A program made the translations under genes and the position numbers. DNA of 64,000 nt from JACMJL01 sp963791805 (GTDB lineage Bacteria; Bacillota; Clostridia; Clostridiales; Clostridiaceae). Location of the stretch: assembly GCA_963791805.1 (NCBI GenBank), contig CAWBTU010000006.1:1984001-2048000 (forward strand), given 5' to 3'. Position 1 is the stretch's first letter. Every line of letters begins with the position of its first letter. This document shows, piece by piece, positions 7,650 to 16,269 of the stretch. Under the pieces are notes generated by a model. It made no database searches and had not been told where the DNA came from. It saw only the letters and a program-made list of their open reading frames with translations.

Positions 7650-8114
7650 CTACGGTGCAAGATAAGTAAAAGGATAGACCGGAATATTTCTCAATATACA
7701 AAATCCAAGAATAATAACCCCAAGCCCAATACAAAAATTCAAAGAAAACCTAGGTACCTTAAACAAAGGCCTTCCATTAATTTTTATTCCAAAAGTTAAA
7801 ATATAAAGATAAAACATAAAAGGCAGTAGAAAAACAAATAGAAAATTATAATCAAGCGCCTTTACTATATTCCCATGGATTAAATAGTATGTGGCACGTG
7901 TTCCTCCACACCCTGGGCAATAAAGTCCTGTGTACTTTAGAAACATACATTTAGGAAATATATTATTTTTAATGGGATTATTTGGATATAGAAATATGAG
8001 CATCAAAATAGCTAAAAAAGGTAGAGTCAAAAGTATACCACTCTCTACTCTACTTAAAGATAGCTCTATGGAAAGCTTAAGCTTTGGGGAAGATTTTTTT
8101 TCTACATTTTTCAT
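7650..8114 (-). CDS. DUF2752 membrane protein
   Basis: A 154-aa membrane protein with the DUF2752 signature CPGCGGTRA (Cys66 and Cys69), preceded by FPKCMFLKYTGLYC. About three hydrophobic segments are seen: residues 26-45, 82-105 and 122-145. The function of the family is unknown. The start codon overlaps the stop of the upstream CD225-like gene (TAATG), so translation is coupled and the two products probably act together in the membrane. Confidence 0.85.
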   Translation of the reverse strand: MKNVEKKSSPKLKLSIELSLSRVESGILLTLPFLAILMLIFLYPNNPIKNNIFPKCMFLKYTGLYCPGCGGTRATYYLIHGNIVKALDYNFLFVFLLPFMFYLYILTFGIKINGRPLFKVPRFSLNFCIGLGVIILGFCILRNIPVYPFTYLAP

Positions 8115-8593
8115 TAAAAAGACCTTCCCGAATTAAAAACCAAGCTAAATTCAACTAATAAACAAAGTATTAGAAGTGTTAATACTATGAATCCAAAAGA
8201 TATCCAGTTTAAAATTCTAGCTATCTTTGCACTTTTCATAGCAGCTTCTATATCTCCTATTCTTACTTTATTATCAACTTGAGAAGCAAAAGCTATTGAG
8301 ACAATTCCAGTTATTAAACTTACCGGATTAAGGCAACAACAAGTAATTGCACCAAAAACAGTAACTAGTATTGACCAGATCAAATTACTTTCAATTTTAG
8401 GCTCGCTTTGATTTATAATAACATTGCTGCCACCATTACTATTATTTTCATGATCATTGCTTTCTTTATCATTAATATTTGTCTCATCAGTGTCCTTATT
8501 TAGGCTTATCTTCATCACCGGAATCGGTTCACCACAAGATACGCACTGAATTGAATTTTCAGGATTTTCAACTCCGCATTTTGGACAATACAT
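8114..8593 (-). CDS. Zinc-ribbon and CD225/dispanin-like membrane protein
   Basis: A 159-aa protein. An N-terminal zinc ribbon (MYCPKCGVENPENSIQCVSCG, two CxxC knuckles, residues 3-21) is followed by an acidic Asn/Ser-rich linker and a C-terminal membrane part. The latter, with TCCCLNPVSLITGIVSIAFA and SAKIARILNWISFG, resembles the CD225/dispanin two-helix domain. GGAGGAGGAATTCAA precedes the ATG at 8593; a longer frame from 8635 was rejected. It is coupled to the DUF2752 gene. Its role is unknown; such pairs are common in Firmicutes. Confidence 0.75.
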   Translation of the reverse strand: MYCPKCGVENPENSIQCVSCGEPIPVMKISLNKDTDETNINDKESNDHENNSNGGSNVIINQSEPKIESNLIWSILVTVFGAITCCCLNPVSLITGIVSIAFASQVDNKVRIGDIEAAMKSAKIARILNWISFGFIVLTLLILCLLVEFSLVFNSGRSF

Positions 8594-8842
8594 TTGAATT
8601 CCTCCTCCATAAAAATTTCTTGAAATCATAGTCATTCTAACATAAAATTCCTCTACTTTCTATAATGAACTTAATCTAATTAATATTTTCTTTACCGAAG
8701 GATAGTTGTTGCCGCAACTTTTTACATATCGCTTTATATTCAATTTTCTTCACAACTTGGATTATATTCCATTTCCTGGGAAATTATTGGTGTACCCGTT
8801 AAATTTATATTTTATATCAAATCAGTCATTTAGCTATAAAAT

Positions 8843-8886
8843 CCATAAAAAAAATCTAGCAGCAATTATTGCAACTAGATTTTTTA
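8843..8886 (-). terminator. Rho-independent terminator after glyA
   Basis: On the minus strand AAAAATCTAGTTGCAA and TTGCTGCTAGATTTTTTTT form a stem with a T-tail, 60-100 nt below the glyA stop. The gap 8594-8944 holds nothing else I can support beyond this and the upstream region of the zinc-ribbon gene. Confidence 0.8.
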
Positions 8887-8944
8887 TTATTGTTTATAAC
8901 ATTCATTAGAGTAATAAAAGAATACTGCATCCTTCATAATATCT

Positions 8945-10177
8945 CTAATAAAGCGGATATTTTTTACAAAGCTCTCTAACTTTATTCTTTGTTTCTTCTA
9001 AGTTTTCTTCTCTATGCTCAATAACATAATTAATTAAGTAAGCAATTTCTTTCATTTCCTCTGCTTTAAAACCTCTTGTAGTTACAGCAGGAGTACCTAT
9101 TCTGATACCACTTGTAACAAATGGACTTAAAGTTTCAAAAGGTATAGTATTTTTATTTACTGTAATTCCAACAGTATCTAATAATTTTTCTGCATCCTTA
9201 CCAGTAATATTCTTATTAGAAAGATCTACTAATAATAAATGATTATCTGTTCCACCAGAAATGAGTCTAAAGCCATACTTCGTAAGTTCTTCTCCTAGAG
9301 TCTTTGCATTAATAACTACTTGCTTAATATACTCAGTATAACTATCCTTTAAAGCTTCTCCAAAACATACTGCTTTTCCAGCTATAACATGCATAAGTGG
9401 ACCACCCTGCATACCTGGGAAAATTGTTTTATCTATAGCTTTTGCATATCTTTCTTTGCAAAGTATAGCTCCACCTCTAGGACCTCTTAGTGTTTTATGA
9501 GTTGTAGTTGTAACAAAATCTGCAAATGGAACTGGTGATGGATGAGCACCTGCAGCAACTAAACCTGCAATATGAGCCATATCCACTGTGAAATAAGCAC
9601 CAACTTCATCAGCTATTTGTTTAATTTTTTCAAATTCAATAACTCTTGGATATGCACTAGCACCTGCAACTATCATTTTAGGCTTACATTCTAGTGCAAT
9701 TCTTCTTAACTCTGCATAGTCTATAACTTCAGTGTCTTTATCTACACCATAGGAAACAAACTTATACAACTTGCCAGAAAAGTTAACTGGACTACCATGA
9801 GTAAGATGTCCTCCATGGCTTAAATCCATACCAAGAACAGTATCACCCGGTTCAAGAACTGACATGTATACAGCCATATTTGCTTGTGAGCCTGAATGTG
9901 GTTGCACATTTGCGTGTTCAGCACCAAAAAGCTTCTTCAATCTTTCGATTGCAAGTTCCTCTACTTTATCTACTTCTTCACAACCACCATAATATCTTTT
10001 ATGAGGATATCCTTCTGCATATTTGTTTGTTAAAGCTGAACCTACAGCCTCCATAACTGCCTTACTAGTGAAATTTTCAGAAGCAATTAATTCAATATTA
10101 TGCTCCTGTCTATTAATTTCTCCTGTAATTAACTCTAATACTTCCTTGTCTGTGTCCCCAATATAAGTAAAGTTCAT
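8945..10177 (-). CDS. glyA: Serine hydroxymethyltransferase
   Basis: A 410-aa PLP enzyme interconverting serine and glycine with transfer of a one-carbon unit to tetrahydrofolate. The PLP lysine is K228 in TTTTHKTLRGPRGG, and the N-terminal HNIELIASENFTS segment and YAEGYPHKRYYGG loop are family hallmarks. AAGGGGTGTAATA precedes the ATG. It is a single-gene unit: a terminator follows and the divergent exporter genes lie upstream. A serine/threonine exporter next to the serine-glycine enzyme is a sensible pairing. Confidence 0.96.
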   Translation of the reverse strand: MNFTYIGDTDKEVLELITGEINRQEHNIELIASENFTSKAVMEAVGSALTNKYAEGYPHKRYYGGCEEVDKVEELAIERLKKLFGAEHANVQPHSGSQANMAVYMSVLEPGDTVLGMDLSHGGHLTHGSPVNFSGKLYKFVSYGVDKDTEVIDYAELRRIALECKPKMIVAGASAYPRVIEFEKIKQIADEVGAYFTVDMAHIAGLVAAGAHPSPVPFADFVTTTTHKTLRGPRGGAILCKERYAKAIDKTIFPGMQGGPLMHVIAGKAVCFGEALKDSYTEYIKQVVINAKTLGEELTKYGFRLISGGTDNHLLLVDLSNKNITGKDAEKLLDTVGITVNKNTIPFETLSPFVTSGIRIGTPAVTTRGFKAEEMKEIAYLINYVIEHREENLEETKNKVRELCKKYPLY

Positions 10178-10255
10178 TATTACACCCCTTTTAATCTACT
10201 TTTGTATTCTATATAATTATAGACAAAAAATCTTGATTTTTCAAACTAATTTATA

Positions 10256-10278
10256 CAATAAATAAAATGTGCTATAAT
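10256..10278 (+). promoter_or_regulatory. Promoter of the exporter pair
   Basis: TATAAT at 10273-10278 with a weak -35 (TTTATA-like) about 17 bp upstream, before the plus-strand gene at 10314. Confidence 0.5.
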
Positions 10279-10313
10279 ACTGGTATAAATTTTAAAGGAA
10301 AGGGTTAAATTTA

Positions 10314-11087
10314 ATGGAAACTAACAGAATACTTCACATCGCAGCTTATGCAGGTAAAATTATTTTAGAAAATGGTGGGGAGACTTACAGAGTTGAAGAA
10401 ACAATATGCAGAATTTGCTCTTCTTTTGGAATTAACGAAGCTGATAGCTTTGTCACGCCCACAGGCATGATGATATCAGTTACAGATGAATCAGGTCATA
10501 CCTCATCTTTAATTAAAAGGATAAGTGCTAGAACAGTAAATTTAGAGAAGATTACTAAAGTTAACGATCTTTCCAGAAATATAATATCAAAAAACTTATC
10601 CTTGGATTTTATTGAATCAGAATTAAACAGAATAGATGAGATTAAGCACTATTCTAAAACTATACAATTAATAACTGCCGCTTCTGCCGCAGGTTTTTTC
10701 ACCCTTATTTTAGGTGGTACTTTAAGAGATTTCTTAGTAACACTAATAATAGGAGCTTTAATAAAATTAATTTCCTTAAGATTTTTAAAAATAGGAATTA
10801 ATCATTTCTTTATTAATATGACTGGTGGTGCCCTTGCTACTATTTTAGGCTTGATTTTTGTATACTATAATTTTGCAGATAACTTTGACAAAATAATTAT
10901 AGGTTCTATAATGCTTTTAGTTCCCGGACTAGCTATTACCAATGCAATTAGAGATACCATAGAGGGTGATTTAGTTTCTGGGGTATCACGAGCAGTAGAA
11001 GCACTATTTATTGCAGTAGCAATTGCTGTAGGAACAGGAATAGTGTTTAAACTTTGGTACACCAATTTTGGAGGTGTTAGCTTTTGA
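10314..11087 (+). CDS. Threonine/serine exporter family protein, large subunit
   Basis: A 257-aa protein of the split ThrE family (DUF1212/ThrE_2). An N-terminal soluble part (residues 1-115, with LENGGETYRVEETICRICSSFG and PTGMMISV) precedes about five membrane helices. The length matches the larger half of the two-subunit form; in Corynebacterium ThrE both halves are fused. It exports threonine/serine by inference only. AAAGGAAAGGG lies before the ATG. Its stop overlaps the TTG start of the small subunit (TTGA). Confidence 0.87.
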   Translation: METNRILHIAAYAGKIILENGGETYRVEETICRICSSFGINEADSFVTPTGMMISVTDESGHTSSLIKRISARTVNLEKITKVNDLSRNIISKNLSLDFIESELNRIDEIKHYSKTIQLITAASAAGFFTLILGGTLRDFLVTLIIGALIKLISLRFLKIGINHFFINMTGGALATILGLIFVYYNFADNFDKIIIGSIMLLVPGLAITNAIRDTIEGDLVSGVSRAVEALFIAVAIAVGTGIVFKLWYTNFGGVSF

Positions 11088-11524
11088 TTATTAATTCAAT
11101 TTATGCACTACTTGCAACCTTTTGCTTTGGAATTCTCTTTAATATCCGAGGCAAAAATTTAATTTTTGCTGCTTTAGGTGGGGGCTTCGGTTGGTTCTTC
11201 CTACTTATATTCCAAGATAAATTAAATTTCTCTATCACATTTTCACTGCTTACAACTTCTGTACTTATCGGAATATATGCAGAAACAATGGCAAGAATTC
11301 TAAAAACACCTGTAACAGTTTTTGCAATCTGCGCTATACTTCCCTTAGTGCCTGGAAATGGAATGTATTATACTATGTATGAATCCGTCCAAGGAAATGC
11401 ATCTAAATCCCTAAGTCTAGGCATTCAAACCTTAGCTTCAGCAGGAGCTATTGCCACAGGAATTGTTCTAGCCTCATCAACATCAAAATTTATTAATGTA
11501 AAACATACGAAAAAAAACTTCTAG
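11084..11524 (+). CDS. Threonine/serine exporter family protein, small subunit
   Basis: A 146-aa membrane protein of the DUF3815/ThrE C-terminal type, with about four or five helices and the motif ICAILPLVPGNGMYYTMY. It begins at TTG (11084), which overlaps the upstream stop as TTGA and follows GGAGGTGTTAGCT, so translation is coupled. It completes the transporter with the 10314-11087 product. A terminator follows at once. Confidence 0.87.
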   Translation: MIINSIYALLATFCFGILFNIRGKNLIFAALGGGFGWFFLLIFQDKLNFSITFSLLTTSVLIGIYAETMARILKTPVTVFAICAILPLVPGNGMYYTMYESVQGNASKSLSLGIQTLASAGAIATGIVLASSTSKFINVKHTKKNF

Positions 11525-11541
11525 CTGCAGCTAGAAGTTTT
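11514..11541 (+). terminator. Terminator after the exporter pair
   Basis: AAAACTTCTAGCTG/CAGCTAGAAGTTTT is a perfect 28-bp palindrome ending in T/A-rich sequence. It overlaps the last codons and stop of the small subunit and may act on both strands. Confidence 0.8.
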
Positions 11542-11564
11542 AATTATTTCTATATATTGTAGGC

Positions 11565-11748
11565 AAAAGAAAACCTGCCGTGCCGTCTCATGAGTTATTA
11601 TTGATCCCGCTCTCGCAGGTGGGCATCTCCTTTTTGTTTCTTGTTCCTTAACAAGTAAGGTATCATTTCACAAAAAGAGTTAGATTCCCTAAAATAATAT
11701 GTTGGGTCAAAATTAACTCATTGCTCAAACATAGCAGGAGAATTTCTT
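11565..11748 (-). ncRNA. ssrS: 6S RNA
   Basis: Read on the minus strand this is a long, interrupted hairpin with the 6S layout. A closing stem AAGAAA + CCTGC pairs with GCAGG + TTTTCTT; next come ATGAGTTA with TAACTCAT and TTGACCC with GGGATCAA, then a large open central region. Its own promoter lies at 11755-11782 and its position beside aspS matches the Bacillus bsrA locus. 6S RNA mimics an open promoter and sequesters sigma-A RNA polymerase in stationary phase. The ends are approximate. I assign it by structure and synteny, not by alignment. Confidence 0.75.
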
Positions 11749-11754
11749 ATTTAT

Positions 11755-11782
11755 ATTATACTACAAAAAACAAGAAATTCAA
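11755..11782 (-). promoter_or_regulatory. Promoter of 6S RNA
   Basis: On the minus strand TTGAAT (11777-11782) and TATAAT (11755-11760), 16 bp apart, lie just upstream of the inferred 6S 5' end and downstream of the aspS stop. Confidence 0.7.
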
Positions 11783-11800
11783 AACTTATATCAATTATTT

Positions 11801-13583
11801 TTATTCAGCTTGTTTTGCTTTAGAGATGCCTAATTCCTTTAACTGGTTGTCATCAACTCTATTTGGTGTTTCACACATAGGACAAAATGCGTTTTGATTC
11901 TTTGGAAAAGCAATAACATCTTTAATATTGTCTGTTCCAGCTAAAAACATTACTATTCTATCTAATCCAAAAGCTAATCCACCATGTGGAGGAGGTCCAT
12001 ATTTAAAGGCTTCTAAGAGGAATGTAAAATTCTCCATTTTTTCTTCATCAAAACCAAGAACTTTAAATAGTTTTTCTTGAAGTGCAGTATCATGAACTCT
12101 AATACTTCCTCCACCTAGTTCTTCACCATTTAAAACCATATCATAAGCTTTTGCTCTAACTTTACCTGGATCAGTATCTAAGTACTGTATATCTTCATCC
12201 ATAGGCATTGTAAATGGATGATGCTCAGCTTGATATCTATTCTCTTCTTCATTAAAAGAAACAAGTGGAAATTCTGTAACCCAAAGAAAATTAAATTCTT
12301 TTGAATCCTTTATTAATCCCAAGTCTCTAGCAATTTGCAATCTTAATTCTCCAAGTGCTTGAAATACTGTCTTGTCCTTATCTGCAACTATAAGAATTAA
12401 ATCCCCAGGTTTTGCTCCCATAGTATCAATGATTGACTTAAGTTCTTCTTCTTTTAAGAACTTACTAATTGGGGATTTAATTTCATCTTCTTTAACTGAA
12501 ATCCACGCAAGTCCCTTTGCTTTATAAGTTCTTTACAAATTCGCCTAGTTTGTCAATTTGCTTTCTTCCCATATCTGCACAATTTTCTGCTTTTATTGCT
12601 CTTACACTTCCGCCTATTTCAATTGCATCAGCAAATACTTTAAAGTCTACTTTCTTAACTTTTTCAGTTAAATCAGTAATTTCCATAGCAAACCTTAAAT
12701 CAGGTTTGTCGCTACCGTACTTCTCCATAGCTTCTTTATAAGGCATTCTTCTAAATGGAATTTGAATATCAACATCTAGCATTTCTTTAAATACTCTTTT
12801 AATAAGTCCCTCATTTAAAGAAATAACATCATCTTCTTCTACAAAAGACATCTCTAAATCTACCTGAGTAAATTCAGGTTGCCTGTTTGCTCTTAAATCC
12901 TCATCTCTAAAGCATTTAGCAATCTGATAATATTTATCATAACCTGATGCCATCAGTAATTGCTTGAATAACTGTGGTGATTGAGGAAGGGCATAAAACA
13001 TACCAGGATAGTTTCTACTTGGAACTAAATAATCTCTAGCGCCTTCTGGTGTACTCTTATTAAGAATTGGAGTTTCAATTTCTAAAAATCCATTTTCATC
13101 TAAATAATCTCTAATTACTTTACTAGTTTTGTGCCTTACCATTAATATTTTCTGCATATCTGGACGTCTTAAATCTAAATATCTATATTTTAATCTTATA
13201 CTTTCTGCTGTATCTAAGTTCTCTTTAATTGAAATTGGAGGAGTTTCTGACTCCGAAAAAATCTTAATATTTTCTCCTTTTAGTTCCACCATACCAGTTG
13301 GCATTCCTGTGTTTGGAGCTTCTCTAAGAACTAACTGACCTGTAACTGCAATACAATACTCACTCTTAGCAGTATCTGCCTTTAAAAATGCTTCTTTATT
13401 AATCTCTTCACCAAACATTACTTGAATTATTCCAGTTCTATCTCTTAAATCTATAAAAATAAGTCCACCTAAATTTCTTTTTCTTTGAACCCAACCCATT
13501 ACTGTAATAGTCTTATTTACATGTTCTTCTCTTAAATCTCCGCACATTATGCTTCTTTTAAGTCCGTTTAAAGCTTCTCCCAC
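11801..13583 (-). pseudogene. aspS: Aspartyl-tRNA synthetase, interrupted by a +1 frameshift
   Basis: Two adjoining frames together give a full-length AspRS of about 593 aa. The N-terminal frame (12522-13583) has the anticodon-binding OB fold (HVNKTITVMGWVQRKRNLGG) and class II motif 2 sequence (FRDEDLRANRQPEFTQVD). The C-terminal frame (from about 12530 to 11801) has motif 3 (GLAFGLDRIVMFL). Near 12527-12531 the minus strand reads AAGAACTTATAAAGC; removing one A restores K-T-Y-K-A-K-G-L-A-W, the expected continuation. AspRS is essential, so either a sequencing indel or another intact copy is implied. Good RBS GGAGGAAAAATC before the ATG at 13583. Confidence 0.9.
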
Positions 13584-13733
13584 GATTTTTCCTCCTTAAA
13601 ACTTTTATTTACCAAAAGTCAATAGTAATATTTTTGCACTTTTCCACTTTCTCGTCAAGTATTTATTATAGAATTACCTTTTCTAATCTTAATGTACTCA
13701 AAATAAGAGTGAAAATTAAATGTTTTTTATTCC

Positions 13734-15164
13734 CTAGTTATAGAGTGTATTCAATAAATTTATCTTCTTTTCTAGCATTTCATCTATTCTATCTATATAT
13801 TCTTTTACATCCTTAACATTTGCAAATCTTTCATGTCTTTCTTCTTCTAAAAACACTACTCTAGTTACTGCATCTGCTCCTAAAGCAATAATGGTCTGCT
13901 TTTCTTCAATCATTTGAATATTGTAAATTCCCTCTTTATACGGAATTGAATAACCTATGTTCTCCATGCTACCAATCATGTTTTTTTGTCTATACATATA
14001 GTAAGGATGCATGTTTAGCTCTTTTGCAAGGGAAGTTGTGCATTCATACATTTCATTAATCTCTTCTTGACTTAATTTATGTAATTTATAGTTGAATAGC
14101 ATTTTCTCATGAAGTTTAGACCCTCTTTTTACGCATAACCCATGAACGGTAACATTGTCTGGTGCTAGAGCTTTTATTCTTTCAGTAGTAGCTTTAATAT
14201 GGTTAATATTTTCTCCAGGCAGTCCAACTATTAAATCCATATTAATATTATCAAACCCTAAGTTTCTAGCCATATTGAATTTTGTTGCTACATCTTCACT
14301 ACTATGATTTCTTCCGATTTCTTTTAAAGTTTCATTATTCATAGTTTGAGGATTTATTGAAATCCTATTAACATTATATCTTTTCATGGATAATAATTTT
14401 TCTTTAGTAATACTATCTGGTCTTCCGCACTCAACGGTAAATTCCTCTACTACACTTGAGTAAAAACACTTATGTATTTTATTCATAATAAGTTCAAATT
14501 GATGCTCATTTACAGAGGTTGGAGTTCCCCCTCCAAAATAAATACACTGCACCTTTAAAGCCTTTTCCCTAACATATTCTCCTAGTTTCTCAATTTCATA
14601 ACAAAGAGCTTTTACATATTCTTCTACTCTATTTTTATGACTAGCTATTGAATTGGAGGTAAAGGAACAATAAAGGCATCTTGTTGGGCAAAAAGGCATA
14701 CCTATATACACACTAATCTTATCTTCTTCTTTATTAACTATCTTCTCTTCCCACTGGGCTACTTCAATACAAAGCTTTGCTTTATCTCTTCTAGCAAGGT
14801 GAAAGTCATAAAAATAATTAATAATTTCTTCCTCTGACTTCCCCTCCTTTAATAGCGCAAGTACTTTTTTTGTTGGTCTAATTCCAATTAAAGTACCCCA
14901 AGGCATCTCAACCTTCATCAGCTCAGTAAAATACTTAAAAACAACAATTTTAACCTGTTCCTTCATAGAAAGAACAGGTCTTATTGTTTCTTCATAGTTA
15001 TTGATGCCATGCTTATGGCCGCAGGTTATTTTATCTTCTTCTATTTCTATAAAATAATCAAAATCATCCTCTATAAATTTTATCTCTTCAAAATCAAAAA
15101 ATTGATTTATTATTTGATAAATATCATATTGATACTTTAGATTATTTAGTTTTACTTTTATCAT
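13734..15164 (-). CDS. hemZ: Coproporphyrinogen dehydrogenase HemZ family radical SAM protein
   Basis: A 476-aa radical-SAM protein of the HemN/HemZ group. The 4Fe-4S motif is CPTRCLYC (Cys159, Cys163, Cys166), followed by CIYFGGGTPTSVNE and NMDLIVGLPGE. The extra N-terminal region of about 150 residues and the overall length match HemZ. The biochemical role in clostridia is uncertain; members are annotated as oxygen-independent coproporphyrinogen oxidases without strong proof. It lies 16 nt below the MBL-fold gene, so they are co-transcribed. Confidence 0.88.
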   Translation of the reverse strand: MIKVKLNNLKYQYDIYQIINQFFDFEEIKFIEDDFDYFIEIEEDKITCGHKHGINNYEETIRPVLSMKEQVKIVVFKYFTELMKVEMPWGTLIGIRPTKKVLALLKEGKSEEEIINYFYDFHLARRDKAKLCIEVAQWEEKIVNKEEDKISVYIGMPFCPTRCLYCSFTSNSIASHKNRVEEYVKALCYEIEKLGEYVREKALKVQCIYFGGGTPTSVNEHQFELIMNKIHKCFYSSVVEEFTVECGRPDSITKEKLLSMKRYNVNRISINPQTMNNETLKEIGRNHSSEDVATKFNMARNLGFDNINMDLIVGLPGENINHIKATTERIKALAPDNVTVHGLCVKRGSKLHEKMLFNYKLHKLSQEEINEMYECTTSLAKELNMHPYYMYRQKNMIGSMENIGYSIPYKEGIYNIQMIEEKQTIIALGADAVTRVVFLEEERHERFANVKDVKEYIDRIDEMLEKKINLLNTLYN

Positions 15165-15179
15165 CTTTTCTCCTAAAGC

Positions 15180-15788
15180 CTATCTAATAAATGGGTTATA
15201 CTGTTTTTCATACTTAACTGATGAATCTGGTCCATGTCCTGGCAAAACTTTTATTTCTTCAGGCAAAACTAGCAATTTATTTACTATACTGCTTATTATT
15301 TTATCGTAATCTCCACCTGGAAAATCAGTTCTACCAATTGACTCCTTAAATAATGTATCACCTGAGAATAAACAATTACCTACTAGAAAGCTCATTCCCC
15401 CTGGTGTATGTCCTGGAGTCTCTATACAATGTATTTTTAGTGAACCAAGCTCCAAGGTTTGGCCGTCTACTAAGTATCCATCAGCTTTACCAGTAGAACT
15501 AAATTTGCTAAAAAGCATATTCGGGTTTTGTGTTAAAACATCATCTTTTTCATTAATTAAAACTGGTATATTAAATTTTTCAGTTATATCTTGAACTGCA
15601 CCAGTATGATCTGTATGAGAATGGGTTAATAATACCATTTTAGGTTTTCCACCCATTTTGCTTATTTCATTAATTAGCATTTGTCCATTGTCACCTGGAT
15701 CTATAACTACTATTTCAGATGAAACATCATCCATTAAAACATAACAATTTGTACCAAAAGGTCCTACTGCATAGGATTTTAATTTCAT
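15180..15788 (-). CDS. MBL-fold metallo-hydrolase, glyoxalase II-like (YqgX type)
   Basis: A 202-aa metallo-beta-lactamase-fold hydrolase. The metal-binding motif LTHSHTDHTGAV is at about residues 54-65, with GTNCYVL at the N-terminus and ETPGHTPGGMSF, FSGDTLF and VLPGHGPDS further on. This set fits the short glyoxalase II-like family. The true substrate is unknown. TTGGAGTGGTATAA precedes the ATG. It sits between dtd and hemZ in one minus-strand operon. Confidence 0.88.
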   Translation of the reverse strand: MKLKSYAVGPFGTNCYVLMDDVSSEIVVIDPGDNGQMLINEISKMGGKPKMVLLTHSHTDHTGAVQDITEKFNIPVLINEKDDVLTQNPNMLFSKFSSTGKADGYLVDGQTLELGSLKIHCIETPGHTPGGMSFLVGNCLFSGDTLFKESIGRTDFPGGDYDKIISSIVNKLLVLPEEIKVLPGHGPDSSVKYEKQYNPFIR

Positions 15789-15804
15789 TTATACCACTCC
15801 AAAT

Positions 15805-16254
15805 CTAAAAATTCTTTTTACTCTCTAATAGAATTGTCACAGGTCCATCATTTATAATGGTTACTTTCATATCTGCACCAAATTCCCCTGTTGCAACTTT
15901 TATTCCTGTTTCTTTTACTGCTTCAACAAATATATTATAAAGCTCTTTAGCTTCATCTCCACCCAAAGCTTCAATAAAGCTAGGTCTTCTTCCTTTTCTA
16001 CAATCTCCATAAAGGGTGAATTGAGAAATAATAAGAATCTCCCCACCAACTTCTTGAATAGATTTGTTTAGCTTTCCCTCTTCATCTTCAAAAACTCGTA
16101 AGTTAAGAATTTTATCTTTAATGTATTTTATATCTTCTAAAGTATCTTCTTTTGAAATTCCAAGTAGAACATTAAATCCCTTGTTAATCTCACCAATTAC
16201 CTTAGAATCAACTTCCACTGAGGAAGTTAAAACTCTTTGTATAACAGTTCTCAA
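15805..16254 (-). CDS. dtd: D-aminoacyl-tRNA deacylase
   Basis: A 149-aa enzyme that hydrolyses D-aminoacyl-tRNA and so keeps D-amino acids out of protein. The conserved SQFTLYGDCRKGRRPSF (catalytic Q/T region) and the C-terminal NDGPVTILLES carrying the cross-subunit GP motif are present. It begins with TTG (16254), after AAGGTAGTGATGTT. It starts 16 nt after the relA stop; the relA-dtd order is the same as in Bacillus. Confidence 0.93.
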   Translation of the reverse strand: MRTVIQRVLTSSVEVDSKVIGEINKGFNVLLGISKEDTLEDIKYIKDKILNLRVFEDEEGKLNKSIQEVGGEILIISQFTLYGDCRKGRRPSFIEALGGDEAKELYNIFVEAVKETGIKVATGEFGADMKVTIINDGPVTILLESKKNF

Positions 16255-16269
16255 AACATCACTACCTTA

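Noticed and set aside
8706..8909. 67-aa plus-strand ORF near glyA
   Set aside because: It has no ribosome binding site, overlaps the glyA terminator, and its composition looks like random AT-rich DNA.
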